A stretch of DNA of 64,000 nt. Source: Sanguinoderma infundibulare. Its lineage: Eukaryota > Basidiomycota > Agaricomycetes > Polyporales > Polyporaceae. The stretch covers positions 496,001 through 560,000 of the forward strand of contig JAVLRN010000013.1 in the NCBI GenBank assembly GCA_032821775.1. Direction: 5' to 3'. Positions 21,084 to 36,210 of this stretch are shown in pieces (position 1 is the first letter of the stretch; every line of letters begins with the position of its first letter). The notes under the pieces are model-generated. The model saw nothing but the letters and a program-made list of their open reading frames with translations. It was not told the origin of the DNA and searched no databases. The translations under genes were made by a program, and so were the position numbers.

Positions 21084-21577
21084 GCGGCGTGTGACGGACC
21101 GAATTGACGCGCCAGAGGATTTGATAGCTTCCCCACCAAGGACTTGGTCAGACTGCGAGTGGAATGCAGACTTATGGTTTCGGAATCGTCGCCGTTGGAG
21201 ATGGGTCCATTCCTGACGGTCAGCCTGCCACCTCTGGCGGTAGAGGCCGGCATTGAGGGCGTGAGGAGGTCATCCCGGCCGTTGAGCCCTAGTTCTGGGG
21301 AAGGGACAGCATGTCAACCATGAGCAAGATCGCCATACAACAGATATTTACCTCGAGAGATCTCTTCGGCCGCCCAGGGCTCCAACGCGGCAAACCCGTT
21401 GTCTTGTTTGATAGTGAGCCCACGTCGTCGAATATAACGGACGACGTAGATGCGCGCTTGCTCAGCCTGCACGCGGATATGAGAGGTCGATGGTAGCAGT
21501 GCTGCATCCGAATCAGTAGGATTAGGCTTCAGCAGTACGGCGTCCACGATAGTCTAGTGAAAGCCAGGCGTGAGTAA

Positions 21578-21925
21578 TTATAAAGTTGCATACGGTTTGA
21601 ACGCACCCTGGATGGCCGCACCGATGGCGACCGCCTCGTCAGGATTGACACCCTTGCTAGGCTCGCGGCCGAAGATGGACTTGACGGTCTCGACCACCCG
21701 AAGCATGCGCGAAATACCACCGACTAGGATGACCTCGTTGACCTCAGACGCCTTCACGCTCGCATCGGAGAGCGCGTTCTTGCACGGGTTCACGGTGCGC
21801 TGGATGAGTGGCGAGACCAGGCTCTCAAACTGAGACCGCATGACCTTGAGGTTGATGTGATTGGGCCGGTCGCGTCGGCAGCGGTGAAGGGGAGGTCGAC
21901 AGGCCCGAGTTTGGATTCGCAGACG
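21578..21925 (-). pseudogene. Mitochondrial Hsp70 (SSC1-type) fragment
   Basis: Minus strand: [13 protein letters not shown], then after a frameshift [19 protein letters not shown] and [19 protein letters not shown] through [18 protein letters not shown]. This is the end of the Hsp70 ATPase domain including the GxSRM adenosine-site motif. Neither the N-terminal ATPase lobe nor the substrate domain flanks it. The copy at 19620-19793 matches two blocks of this one with the intervening ~122 bp missing, so that copy was probably derived from this one or from a shared source. Confidence 0.75.
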
Positions 21926-21974
21926 GAGTACCCAGGGGAAGGGAGAAGGTCGAGTCGGACGTGCGCGTGCCAGC

Positions 21975-22073
21975 CGGGGAGTGGCAGTGCCGATGCGGAA
22001 TGCGCCGGAAGCTGGCGCTTAAAATACAAAAGTCAAAAAGTCAAAAATCGAAGTGTGTCTCATCCGCGTATGA
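21975..22073 (-). repeat. Dispersed repeat, copy B
   Basis: Reverse-oriented homologue of the repeat at 6244-6330: on the minus strand TTCGATTTTTGACTTTTTG, a TTTTGTATTTTAAGCGCCAGC core and the GC-rich tail CCGGCGCATTCCGCATCGGC. It abuts the Hsp70 fragment, which suggests that a mobile-element end lies at this junction. Confidence 0.55.
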
Positions 22074-22692
22074 TACTCAAATGTTGTGGGTCCACCCTTT
22101 CCGAAGCCAGTACATAATCGCGTTATGTCCCGAAATATCCCATCGCGGCAGTTGCTGTCGTGCGTCACACCCTCGATCTTCCTCCACAGCGTTCTTGCTG
22201 AAAGTGCACCTCCAGCCGCAACGACGACCTCAGCGTCGACTCCCCGTTTTGCGGCGGGCAGCGATAGGCACATGTGACTGGAGGTTCGCCGAGAATGGTA
22301 AGTGACCTGCCTTTTTGGGACGACGATTGTCGGCCGCGCTCCGCGGAGTTTCAAGCACGGCTGACCTGTGCGCCTCTCCCTCCAACCTACTTAAACCGCA
22401 ATCGCCTGTTCAAACCGCCAATGCATCTTACCCTCTTCCCCTTCACAGATTTCCGGTTCCGCCACTCAATGCTCGCCTCATTGCTCATCGTCCTTCAGCA
22501 TCGTCAGCCAAGCTCCGAGTCGCCACCTCTCAACGACGCGCGACAAGCCACAACCACCAACCACAGAAGACTCGGGATCGACATCGCCGCTCACCGTCTG
22601 TATGTGCTTAGCTCGATCTCAGGATACTCTCACTGTGGTGGCTGACATCTAGGATCTTTGTCCCTGCTATACTTGGCTTCGTCTTCGTCTTC
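22074..22692. other. Intergenic region, no gene seen
   Basis: Open frames on both strands lack motifs and splice support. Nothing further could be assigned. Confidence 0.3.
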
Positions 22693-23224
22693 GGCGGTCA
22701 CGGTGGTTTGGTGGTTGAGGACTCGCCTGTCTCCCGCTTCGTACGTCCTCGCCTCTTGTCTCCGCCTGACGCCTACAACGCTTCAACTTGATGGCTGTGG
22801 CGACATATTCGACGCTTATGTCAACTCCGGCTTTCGCGATGAACTTCTAGTTGCTGGCGACTCTGGTGGCACCCTCCAAGACAAACCTTAGCCAGCTCGA
22901 CACCGCCAACGCGGTAGACCCAAACGGTCATTCAAGCTCGCACTCAAGGCCGATCAGATCCCGCGCGCCTGATGGAATTGGATTTGGCGGTCACGGTGGT
23001 TCGGTGGCTGAGTACTCGCTTGTCTTCCCTCATCTACGTCTGTGCTCCACGATGCTTCCCCCCAACTACTGCGGCGGTGTGTCCGACACCATCAAGACCG
23101 ATGACTTGTGCGACTCCTCCCTCGACGTTGCCCTACTTGTTCCGGTGACTCTCGTGGCGTCCTCTAGGCAGACGTCAGGAAACTCGACGCCGCCAGCGCG
23201 GTAGACCCAAACGGTCATTCAAGC
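22693..23224 (+). repeat. Two direct repeat units of ~240 bp, period ~290 bp
   Basis: Units 22693-22937 and 22986-23224 both begin GGCGGTCACGGTGGTT and both end GCGGTAGACCCAAACGGTCA followed by TTCAAGC. The middles are diverged but alignable (shared ACTCGCYTGTCT near the start, CTCGACRCCGCCARCGCGGT near the end). No coding potential. It may be the remnant of a longer tandem array or of a repeated element end. Confidence 0.6.
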
Positions 23225-23836
23225 TTATACACAAAGCCCGCTGCGCAACAAGTCGATCAAGATATTCCCTGGAATTTCGTTGTGTGTCCTTCCTTCTCGT
23301 CTTAGTTCGTGGTTTCGTGCGCTGTTTTTTTCGCGTGCATCTTCGGCTCGTTGCTTCCTGTGTTGTGTATCGCGTTCACAGTGACGCGTGGTCGTAGTCC
23401 CTTTACTTACGGGACAGGCACGCGCAGCGAGTCTCGGGCGTTGGTGGGACTCACGTCCCGGGGGGAGTTTCGGTCGCTGCTGGGGCAACTGGCAGCGACA
23501 CTCCTGCACTTCCAGCCACAAAGGCAGGGCGGACGTACGTTATCTACGACGACCCAAGGAAGGCTAGGTTTTACCCCACGCCCTCCCTTGAATGGGCAGA
23601 GACTCGCTGTTGCACCTGTTCTATGCTCCTAAAAATATACAATATTCAAACAGACTTGTTTTTGTGTGACGTGCGACGCGCCGGTACTTCCATGTCAGTA
23701 TTGACAAGATCTTGAAATCGGCCCGTTTGAACGGATCTCTATCCTCAGTGACGGTTCCCTAACCAATGTGTGCGTTCAGCATGCACTGATTTGTTGGATA
23801 CAAGGACACGGTTGATGCTACATGTTCAATGAGCAG
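23225..23836. other. No gene recognised
   Basis: GC-rich to AT-richer transition with an open plus-strand frame (23309-23632) of no recognisable character. It could be element-derived sequence continuing from the direct repeats. Confidence 0.25.
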
Positions 23837-26340
<2,504 letters not shown>

Positions 26341-26681
26341 CCCCCATCGAGAGACGCTGCATATGCATAGTCGCTATGGCCGCGGCGGAGAGTGGGCTCG
26401 TATCCGAGGTGATCCGGCATGGGTTGGGTAAGTTGACCTCGAGGGTTTGACCGCTCGCGGTGTCGTCATAACTTCGAGAGACAATAGGGCTAAATGACAA
26501 CGAAAGTCCTCTTGTATAAAGCCGCAAGCGAGGCAGTGGACCACGATCGTTGGTTCTAGTACAACGCCCGATCTACAGACAAAGAGAGTTGCACGAGCGT
26601 ACCTATAGTTACAGGAAAAGCCATACTTCTGGCGTCTTTCACAGTTTCAGCTGAAAAGATCATACCAATCGAGTGACGAGG
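26341..26681. other. Intergenic region, no gene seen
   Basis: Between the PRP43 relic and the 3' end of the Zn2Cys6 gene on the same strand. No motif recognised. Confidence 0.3.
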
Positions 26682-27648
26682 TCAAGTCAAGAACGGCGCA
26701 GGAAAACCAGGGCAATAGATAGACTGCGTGTCGTGGACGGGGATCTGCAACAAATCGCCGAGGTCGGTATGCAATCGAACCAATAAGTATAGATTCAATA
26801 GTACCATTGCGTCAATAAGTTCCCAGAGATGCTGGGCGTCGCATGGCATCTCCGAGATGGTGTGGCGTCGAACTGGTATCCCCACCACATCCTCCGCCCA
26901 CGCTTCCCTTTCGTTCGTGCGATGTTCATCGCGTGTAAGATCAGCGAGCCAGGCATCGAGTAGTTCCATGACAGGCCTGTCATCTTCGCTGACTGTGGTC
27001 AGGCTGTCTACAGGTGACGTCGAGCTATCGGTGTCTGTTTGAGACGAAGTCGGCGGAGATGACTCGAGATCGGAGAGAACGGGGGTGGGCGGGAAGTGTG
27101 GAAGTGGCTGAGCCATCGCCGTCGTCCGTTCGTTGCCCTGTTGTGCGGAAACGGATCAAAAGTGGAGTCGTAACCTCAATCGATGACAACGTACAAAAAG
27201 CACTGAAGCGAGTGTCTGACCGCTCTCGACCGCTATGGGAGAAGGAGACGAAGATGGGACTACGACCATTGCCGATCGTACTTCGCTCCTCTTGGAGTCT
27301 CTGTTGTGCCTCTGACGCTTGTGCTCGACGCATTCCGCTGCGAATCCAACCTTGATGCAACGCTCGCAAGGGAACGCTCCCGTGCAACGTTTGTGAACCC
27401 TGTAGCAATATTCGCACTTTCATACAGATCACCCGAGGGGCTGAGCCGAGTGCGCGTGAAAAGAAGGAGTTATAAAAACTTACCGCCTTCTTCCTAGTCG
27501 TCGTACCCCGACCAAGGGATCCTCGAGGCTCCGAAGGGCATGCAGCCGCAATGCGTTGTTTCGTTACTGCCGATACGAGTGGGGATGTGGTCGAGGCCGG
27601 TGGTTCAGCGCTTGAACTTGAATGCGTGGATGTGCGGAGAGTTGACAT
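26682..27648 (-). CDS. Small Zn2Cys6 (fungal GAL4-type) DNA-binding protein, 280 aa, three exons
   Basis: Exons 27484-27648, 27195-27416 and 26682-27137, with introns of 67 and 57 nt (GTAAGT...GAAAG and GTACGT...AACAG), all join at phase 0. The zinc cluster spans residues 56-84: C56-x2-C59-x6-C66-x5-C72-x2-C75-x8-C84 (CEYCYRVHKRC, then CERC), with the usual basic residues between Cys2 and Cys3 and a basic tail (EHKRQRHNRDSKRSE). The first intron sits directly before the first cysteine, so unspliced reading hides the motif. The C-terminal half is Ser/Thr-rich and then acidic/helical (VMELLDAWLADLTRDE) and lacks the large fungal-specific transcription-factor domain. Likely a nuclear, DNA-binding regulator; target genes cannot be inferred from neighbours. 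Confidence 0.8.
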
Positions 27649-30600
27649 AGTACTACGAGAAGGATGAAAGCGAGAGGAGCGTGCTGAGCCGAATGTGCTG
27701 GAGCCATTCCGGCGCCAGTAGGTCGAGTCTGACCTGTACGAGGGTGAATGTGGGAGCGAGGATGGTCACAGTCTGGGACTTATAAGGGATTCCAAATCGC
27801 CGCTTCGAAAGCCCCACGGGACCGGTCGCTTAACTGTCCTCAAGGCCTCATGAATGAATCGAATCTGCCACGTGGAACAGCAACCGATCAGACGACGTAC
27901 GGCATCTTTCCGAATATCACAGCCATACGAGTTGGGGACTCGGGGGACATTCACGCCCGTCCGAATGCTCCGCCCGGTACATGAACGACCGACAAACTGG
28001 CCTTTTTCCGACGGCAGCACTTGGAGAACAGTACGATTCCGGTCAGAAAAATCTACTTACTCAGTAATGACCCCGTGTGATTGCACTAGAGTCTCCTCGA
28101 TAACGCCTGCGAATCTTCGACACGAAGCAACGCCGCTTGCGGCGATGTTGGGGCAATGCCGGCGAAGCTGCCCGGCTGTGTGCAACAGATGCACGAGAAG
28201 CGTGAGATAGAGCAAGTGTCTAGCAGAGAATTTGTAACGCACTGACAGGCTCTGATGCCTGTCTTCTATGGAGCTCTATGGAGCCCTAGGCTCTCCCGCT
28301 TTGCGACTCGACTCGGAGGAATCGGACTCCTCAGAGTTGAGGCTTAGCACATCAGTGCTATAATCAGCGAGAGGATAAGATTATCCTGTAAGATGGCCGC
28401 GGTGGTTAGCCCGTGGCCTGGATTGGTGTAGATGGAGTCCGATGCATAGGGCTCGAAGAACTGAGCGGTTCAACTTCAAGTCAAAGGGTCAGACGACTCG
28501 GATGAGGCGCCCTCGTGGTGTTGCAGTCACGAGCGATGATGCAATTCGCCATATCGAGCTACTGAGACGCCCGCCATCACGATTGATATTGGTTTCACTC
28601 CACCACAGTAATCCTCCCTGCACAACGCCTGCAACATCTTCGCTGAATACTCAGCGTCTTATCACCTATCAACGTTTCAAGGCGGGCGAAATCGAATGTA
28701 GGATGCGGATGCCGCAGGAGCAAAACGCGCATGCCACATGGCACCTGGTACGCGTATGATGCTACCACTTGTCATCCCGAGTCCAGCAGATCGTCCAGCC
28801 CTGGTCCTGAAGTCGACATATCTGACGCCGCGGTACGTAGCTGTAATTTCGTCTAGCAGAAGGACGAGTCTGAGAGACGATTACCATTTCAACGAGGAGC
28901 TTCCCGACCGAATAGCCCTCGGCGAACTACCCCCGCGATTGCGCGGAGGACTAGACCTGAGCTCGCGGTCCGTGTTTTTAAACTTCCTTTCGACCGCGCT
29001 TGTTGTTGTGTTGTACGTAAGTGGCTCGGTCACTCGCAGCGGGATGCAAATGGTCATATTGTCGAGGTGTTAATGTGAGCGAAAGCTTCGCAGAATGTAC
29101 TTCGGCGAGCACGGTCTGGGCTCTCACGATCTCATGATCAGGTTCATGGCTGTCCTGAACAACTAGCTTCCCACAGCCACTCACGCGAGCGGCGCGGGCA
29201 CAGATGGCGAACGCACACGAGGGGAAAGACGAGCCACGCTGACCTCGGGCCCTATAATAACCTCCAAGCCCTCGGCCTTTGTTCCTACTGAGATACAAGA
29301 TCCAGGCACACCGACGCAGTACCGACGCTCGCGATCGGCTGTGCGAGGACCGTCAGGCACCGTGCTCCCGGTTCGCGGTGATAGACACGAGATTACGAGC
29401 TGCGATGGATCGCATTGAATGGGAGTCAGGGGCGGACGCCGGCGACCGCGGCCGTGCGTTCTTGCGAGGTTCCACATCGGCCGCCGTTTGGAACGCTCGA
29501 CGGGCCGTGCGTTGGCCGTGCACACTGCACAATGACAAACGCTCGACTGGGAAAGGCAGGTCGATGGACTGCTTCATCTCAGACGGGCATGTCACGGGCC
29601 GTCGCATTTGCGCCTGAGTGGAGTGCTTCGGCCTGAGAATGATCGGAGGAGCGAGGATGGATGGATGCGGATGGGAACGAGACGCACTGTCGACTCGTGT
29701 CCACACGGGCGTGGACCATGCGTTGCTTTGGTTCTCTTCTCCAACTTTGCATGAACATTGGCGCGATGCTCAGGGCGTTGACTTTGACCGCAGAGGGAAC
29801 GCAGTCAGTACCTCGTCCAATGAGTCCGAGTCGAGTCTGGAGGGTCGGGTGGTTCGGCGCAGTGCGGAGCCCTAGAAGCTTGGATTCCACGCGTACGGGA
29901 ATGAACCGCAGGCTAATTTGTCAAAAAGCAGATTCGCACGTTCAAATCGGCATAAAAGCACGTACGCTCGGGGAGCTGGAGAACCTTCGCGCTTGCAATG
30001 GTGTTTATCAACAGGGTGTGATTTCACAGGCTCCCTATATGCGCTTTTTGTCGGTGTCAAGCAGGGTGACGGCGCGTTTGTCCGAGGACATACGAATCCT
30101 AACTTCTAAGCGAGCGCGATAGGTCGCCACAGGGAATAGCATTTAATAGATACCCGGGGCCCCGGGCCCCGCCACAATATCCAAGCCGCACAGAAATGAC
30201 AATTATGCGTGTCGCCATGGCATGCTCACAGCACCTCTCTCCGGCGCGTTGTACTTCTGGACGTCGACGTCTGTGCGCGCATGTATGCGCTTCGAGGACG
30301 CGAGAACAACGCGCACGTACGCCAGAAGCTGCAGACGTCGTCGCCGATTCTTGGAAACAAAAGCGTGATTTTGTATGCGGGCGGGTGCGCACTGTGTATG
30401 GGATGGGGTGCCATCTGGGCAGTGGCGCCACAGGGTGCTCGCCCACACGTACGTTACTGCATCCGTTTGTCGCTATTGTGATTGAAAATCCAGGCGGTAT
30501 GGCACGTTGAGACGTTCGCGGTCCATACTGAACGCCGGCGAGCGACCATCAGGATATCAGCAAGATGATCAGATGATCAAGTCAACAATCTGCTACGAGG

Positions 30601-32010
30601 GCCTTCTCGTCGAGCTGTCATCAAGACACATCACGTACGCCGAAGACAGTTGACGGTAAGATGGATGAATCTTACCGAGTTCGCTGTACCGAGAGTGGCG
30701 AAGGTTCGAGCTGCCAGCGCTCTCGCTTTGCGGCGGGCCAGAAGGGGCAGGACGAAAGGGAATTGGAAGGTGGAGGCGTGCAGGAGATAAGCTGATGCCA
30801 GATAGCCCGCCGGGAGGAAGTTGCCGGATGGCGTGAAGAGGCGTGCAGCGAACGAAAATGAATCCTCCGTTCTGACCGGTGCTTAGGCCATGCCCGATTC
30901 GCCCACGGAGGTCGAAAAATAAGCATGGGCCACGAGCCACGGTGCATGCCAATCGCATGGCGTGCATATTGGGGTGCGGGATAATGGGCAGATAAATGCA
31001 GGCCGCAGATGCGACCTGACCAGACCCCGACGCCGAGAGTGGGTGCCACGAAAAAGTCGGATCGCCGAGGACAACTAGCAGCTGGAAACCGGGCGTTGGG
31101 CGGGACGCGCGCGACACTGTGCGGTGGCCCTGAGGGCCTTTCGGAGGCGAAAGGGCCGACGGGGGTAGCGCGCTGGAAGCACGGGAGGCCAGAAAGAGGA
31201 ACGAAATCGCTGTGCGGACGAGCACCGCCTGCGGGGAGAGAGGAAGTTCGGTTGATGATCAGGTGTGGCATGGGAGAGCTGCTGGCGATGGCGCTGTGCG
31301 GGGCCAGAAGGAGAGAGAGAGATTCGACAAGGTCGCCATCGAGACAGGATGAGCAGGAGGTGGCGCGAAACTCGCTCTCGAACGCATGTTGTGTGGTCCA
31401 AGGGCGGTGTAGGGGATCGAACGAGCTCCGGTGAACACAGTTGCATATTCTGCGGGGGGCGGAAGATGTGGCGGGACAGGCATCCGGCGAGAGGACAGAG
31501 GGGGCGGGCAGGCAACTTGCACTAGAAGCGTGATATATGGACATGGTGTCATAGACGAACAGCGCAATGGGCGAAGAATGTTGTGCGGTCCATTGGCGGG
31601 AGGAGAACAGAACTCGGACGGTGTCGACCAGAGCGTGTGTCGAGGTCAGATGGCCTGTTGGGTTATCGGACACAAATAAGTCATGGAAGGCCACTCGGGC
31701 GCTCCCGCTTGTGGAGGAGGCGTCTAGGGCGGGGCATCCCCTCGCTCGACCTTCGGAATCTCACCTCTCCTCCTCTCTTCTCCGCCAGCCTCCTCCGCCC
31801 ACCCCCTGTCCCCCGGTGCAACGCTGCCTCTCTCGACGCTGGGCCATATCTATCTGCGGGCTCTTACCCATGTTCTAAACCGTCTTTGCACTCTCTAGGG
31901 GCCCCTCTCCACGCTCGCCTGGTACAACAATCTGCAGATCCTGCCCAAACGGGCATCGGCAAACATCTCTCTGCTAGTCTTCGTCCCCGCTCCTTCACCT
32001 TCTCCCGCAC
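27649..32010. other. 4.3-kb region without a recognisable gene
   Basis: No protein family, splice-consistent gene model or RNA gene was found. A GC palindrome (CGGGGCCCCGGGCCCCG) lies at about 30154-30170. A minus-strand frame of 340 codons (30672-31694) is open, but its composition and lack of motifs make it look like chance in GC-rich DNA; overlapping frames are open on both strands. The last few hundred bases (31740-32010) are pyrimidine-rich and probably form the promoter and leader of the ankyrin gene. Confidence 0.35.
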
Positions 32011-35000
32011 ATGCCCGGTGTTTCTCGCAACCAACGCGCGGAGGCCAAGTACAATGTCACTCTCGACTGTCCGTCCCCTTCCTTTTTTCTCCGTCCCTAT
32101 CTTACTTACACCCTCCTCTTCATCCAGTCCCCCACCTTGGCCTCCACTCTGCGGCCTCGTCCGGAAATCTCGGGCTCGTAACCTATGCCCTCGATCACGG
32201 TCAGCCCGTAAATTCCGTCGTCGATGGCGTCCTCCCTCTCCATGTCGCCAGTTCTGGCGGGAACGACATCATAGTCCGTCTCCTCATCGAGCGCGGCGCA
32301 GATGTCAACGCCCCCAGGTATGTGTTTCATTTTTAATGCCCATGCCCCAGCTTTTGCGCTTGGAACGTTTCGGACCCGCCCGTCTACAGCACAGCGCGGG
32401 TGAGCATGTCCCGGGATTATCTCGATCCTCCTAACTCGCCCGAAGCCGCTTCTTCCATCTCGTCTTGTCAACAGTGCACAGCGCGCGCCTCGAGCCTTGG
32501 TGCTAGACGTACCGTCGTCCTTCATCCGGCCTTCCATCGCAAAGACGGCGTCCATGGTCGTTGCGGCCCCCGGGCGCTGAGCGAGTTTTCCGTGCATGTG
32601 AAACCCGCGCTTGCTCCCAACGAGTCTATTGCTTCTCCGCATGTCATCTCCAGTGTGTGTATGCGCGCGGCGCGCGACAGTGCCTTGAATACCGTGCCTC
32701 GCAGTCAGGGACCCCGACCTTGTCCGTCCTCTTTCGGACGAAGCAATCCATCGAAACGAGTATGGTCACCATTTCCTTTACTTACTGATTTGCCCTACCC
32801 TCTAGACTGCCCCGCAAATACTCAAGCGACAAATATCGCGACACGACGGCGCCCATCGTTGGCACCTCGGGTTCAACCCCGCTTCATTTCGCCGCCGCCA
32901 ACGGCCATGAGCAGGTCGTCCTCACCCTCCTTCTCCACGGCGCCCACCCAGATCGCCCCGATAAACACGGCGTGTCCCCCGAAATTGTCGCCCGCCAGAA
33001 TGGCTGGACGCGCTGTGCGGAAATAATCAGCAAATGGACCCACGAGAAGGACAGGGACCTACGTGAGCGCGAGGCCGTCAGTGGCTCCGTGTCCGTGTCC
33101 GCCCCAGAGGCCGATAACGCAAGCGTGTATTCCAGACAGGACATCGAGTCCAGAATACGCCAGCACGGCCTCAAGGTCAAGTCCTCGATCGACAACGCAA
33201 TCAACAACATGCTCAGGCCGTTTCCCACCCCGCCGTCCTCTGGCACACTTCCGCCCGACGCCATCTACTCGGCGCCACCACCGACCATCACTGGCTCGGC
33301 TTCTTTGGAGTCCTCCCCCTCAACATCGACCGGGCACGAGTCCTCCCACAAGCAAGACCGCAGGCCGTCATTACCCCAAATCTTCGACGTCCCCCCGAAT
33401 TCGGCCCACAACCACTCCGTGAGCACGAGCCAGACGCAGTCCGCCGCCCACCATCACGCCAAGTCCTCAGGGCGGCCGTCATTCTCCTGCCCTCGTCGTC
33501 CACGGTCCGCCGGGACGGATGCGGACACGTCGATCGCGTCATTGTCGTCTACACCTGGACGCGTTCGTGGAAAGCTGTCGCTGCTGTCGATGTTCAAGAA
33601 GTCGACGGGCGAGTCGCCGTCGTCAGCGTCGACTCCAGGCAGCGCCGGCGGCGGCGGTCCGTCCACGCCCGAGAGCAGAGACAGCTTTACGGGCGCGAGC
33701 AACGCGTCTGCGTCTGCATCATCCAGCTCGGCTGTGACCTCTGGGTCTGTGTCGCCAGCCCCTGAGAGCGAACAGCCGCGAGAGCGTAGCCGAGGCCCGT
33801 CGCCCCATGTGCCTCTGGGTACGCGGACATCGGGAGTAGAGCCCGCAGGCTCGCTGTCGTCTGTGTCTCCGCCCGCGCTCTCCACAGTGTCTCCACCAAC
33901 GCTTTCGACCGTGCCGAGCAACCGGAGCAGGACAAGCGAGTCCGAGACGGCGTATCCGCCGTTGGCAGTCGAGCTCCACCGCAAGCTGTCGGCGGAGCGC
34001 CTGCGGAGCCGTTCTGGTTCGGGATCCTCGACGCAGAATCCGGCGACACCGGCCGACCGTCCGCTGACCCAGTCGCCTTCGCCACAACCCCCTCCCCTCC
34101 CACCAAGTCAAGCCCAGGGCTCGCTCCCCAGCCACAGGAGCCCGCTGATGCGTCCCGGCATCCTGCGCCCGCATGGCCGGTCCGCGTCGTCCGGTCAGTC
34201 GACGCTACCCCTACCGGAAGGGCGAATGGGCGAAGGCTCCGCACGCTCGCTCCGATTCGACTCCACCATGCGGTCCGGGCTCAACCTGGATTTGAATGGA
34301 AGCGAGAGCATCTCTTCGCTCCGAGACGACCAGTCCGCCAGGCGCAGTCCGCGGTCAACTGCATCCCAGACGCGATTGCGGGAGCGGGAGGGGGACCCTA
34401 GCGTTGATGCTATGAACCGCCACCACCGCAACTGCACCGTCGTGGATGATGAGGACGATGAGGGCTATGGAGAGGTGATCTCCCCTCGCATTGGTCTAGG
34501 CCTCGCACTGCAGGGCGAGGGCAAGTCGCGCCTGAACGAGCTCAGGTTCACGGGGCGCCAGGTGCAGCGCCAACCGTCGATGAACTCTCAGCTCTCCCGC
34601 GAGTCCTCGACAGGGTCCCCTCTCCCCTCGCCCATCCTGCCACCAGAATCTGGATTTGATTGCCCATTCAGCATCAATCGGCCCCCGCCACAACCGCTCT
34701 CATACGACGCCACCATCTCCTCGCCGCCATCCCAATCACAGCCATCACAGTCATCTGAGTCGAGAAGCAATTTGCTCGGCATCCATGGCGTCGACAACCG
34801 CGCGCGGGGGGACAGCTTTGGGAGCATGAGCACGATGACGGACACGAGCATGCCGCTGACACCTGGGCCCGGTCCCACGCTCGGGCTCGAAATCCGCTCG
34901 CCGGACGCAGGCTCGTTTGACCTCCCGTCCGACGACTACGTCCTGGGCGGCCGGACGCGCACGGACTCCTCTGCGTCTCGAACGAACTATCTTCTTGAGC

Positions 35001-36210
35001 GTGAGCGGCAGCACAGCGTCCGCGCGCGCACGATGTCCCCTCCGCGGTCCCGTGCGCTCCCCCTCGACATCGACATCCGAGCCATCTCGTCCCATGCGCA
35101 GGCCGAGGCGCTGGTACAGCGCGCACAGAAGAGCATCTTGGACATGGAAGACGTCGACATTGAATTGCCAGGGCTCGGCCTCGGTAGCGTTGGGAGCACA
35201 GGATCGACCGGGCTCAGCGGATTGGGCGGTGGGGGTGCGCTTCCCAGCGGGAGAACCCCGTTAAGCGCGAAGCTTGCCGCATATGGCGAGAGCCTGGCGA
35301 TTGAGCGCCGATTCAAGGAGAAGGAAGCGAGGGAGCGGAGAATCGTCCGGGATGTCAGTCCTGGCCCTTGGAGTTCTGCGAGGAGCAGGAGCGGGAGCGG
35401 GAATGGGAACGGGGCAACGCCAGTGGGGAGTCCGACGACGCCGCGAGACATAGACCGGCTGAGGACGATGTGCTCAGAGAGCGGGTTCAGGAAGTTCAGC
35501 TTGGACGGGAGGCCGGTGAGGGGTCCGACGTTGGCGCCTGCGCCTAGGAGGAGCAAGCCGAAGCGTCCTCATACTTCCGATGGTGAGTCGTCTTGGTGCA
35601 TGCTGAGCTTAGCGCCGTCATACTGAACGGTCTCGCAGGCGAAACCTCCGACAGCACGACCGCTTTCCTCTCGCCAGAGAAGCCTCTCTCGTCAGGCTAC
35701 CACAAGTCCTCCCTTTCGGGCAGTGCGCTGGTGGGCTCCCGACCTCCCCCAAGTCCGGAGAGGGACACCCACTTGCGGCCACCCGCATCCGCACGCACCC
35801 TGCCCCTCATCTCTTCGCCGTGTTCGCTCGACGGCGGCTCCCCGCCCCGAATCGTGCGTTCGCGCACACCCGAACCCGAGGGGCCGTACCTGGACTCGCC
35901 GAGTCCGAGCGGCGGTGCGTTCGGCGTCCCGCTCTCGCGCATAGCCACCGCCCCTCCGCGCCACGCCTCGCCTGACATCATCGCCGAGCGCACGCTGAGC
36001 GAGCAGGACCGCGAGCGGGCACGGGCGAACAAGCTCATGAAGATGGGTCTGCTCGCGCACGACTCGTTCCCCCGCACGAATTCGCCGTATGGGCACGCGC
36101 GCAACGGCGGCGGTAGCGGTGCTGGGGTTGGGGTTGGGGTTGGGGCCTCTGGCAAGCACCGTTTTGGCGGGTTCAGGGGATTCGTCCAGACGCTGACTGG
36201 GAAGTCGTGA
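32011..36210 (+). CDS. Ankyrin-repeat protein with long disordered Ser-rich region, 1198 aa
   Basis: Exons 32011-32068, 32128-32317, 32806-35582 and 35639-36210 join with consistent phases to 1199 codons. Introns are 59, 488 and 56 nt; the 488-nt one is unusually long for this window. Residues ~20-140 contain about three ankyrin repeats (GLHSAASSGNLGLVTYALDHG; LPLHVASSGGNDIIVRLLIERG; TPLHFAAANGHEQVVLTLLL), followed by a divergent fourth (GVSPEIVARQNGW). Ankyrin repeats mediate protein-protein binding. The remaining ~1000 residues are Ser/Pro/Thr-rich low complexity with a few short conserved-looking blocks (ILDMEDVDIELPG; ERRFKEKEARERRI; ANKLMKMGLLAHDSFPR near the C-terminus). No enzymatic domain, transmembrane segment or signal peptide. 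Likely a cytoplasmic scaffold or regulator; partner unknown. The gene appears intact. Confidence 0.8.

Noticed and set aside
19636..21216. 526-codon plus-strand open frame
   Set aside because: Antisense shadow of the CAP-Gly/Hsp70 frame; composition mirrors Ser/Arg codons of the real gene.
30672..31694. 340-codon minus-strand open frame
   Set aside because: GC-rich DNA with overlapping open frames on both strands, no motif, no conserved composition and no splice logic; treated as chance.
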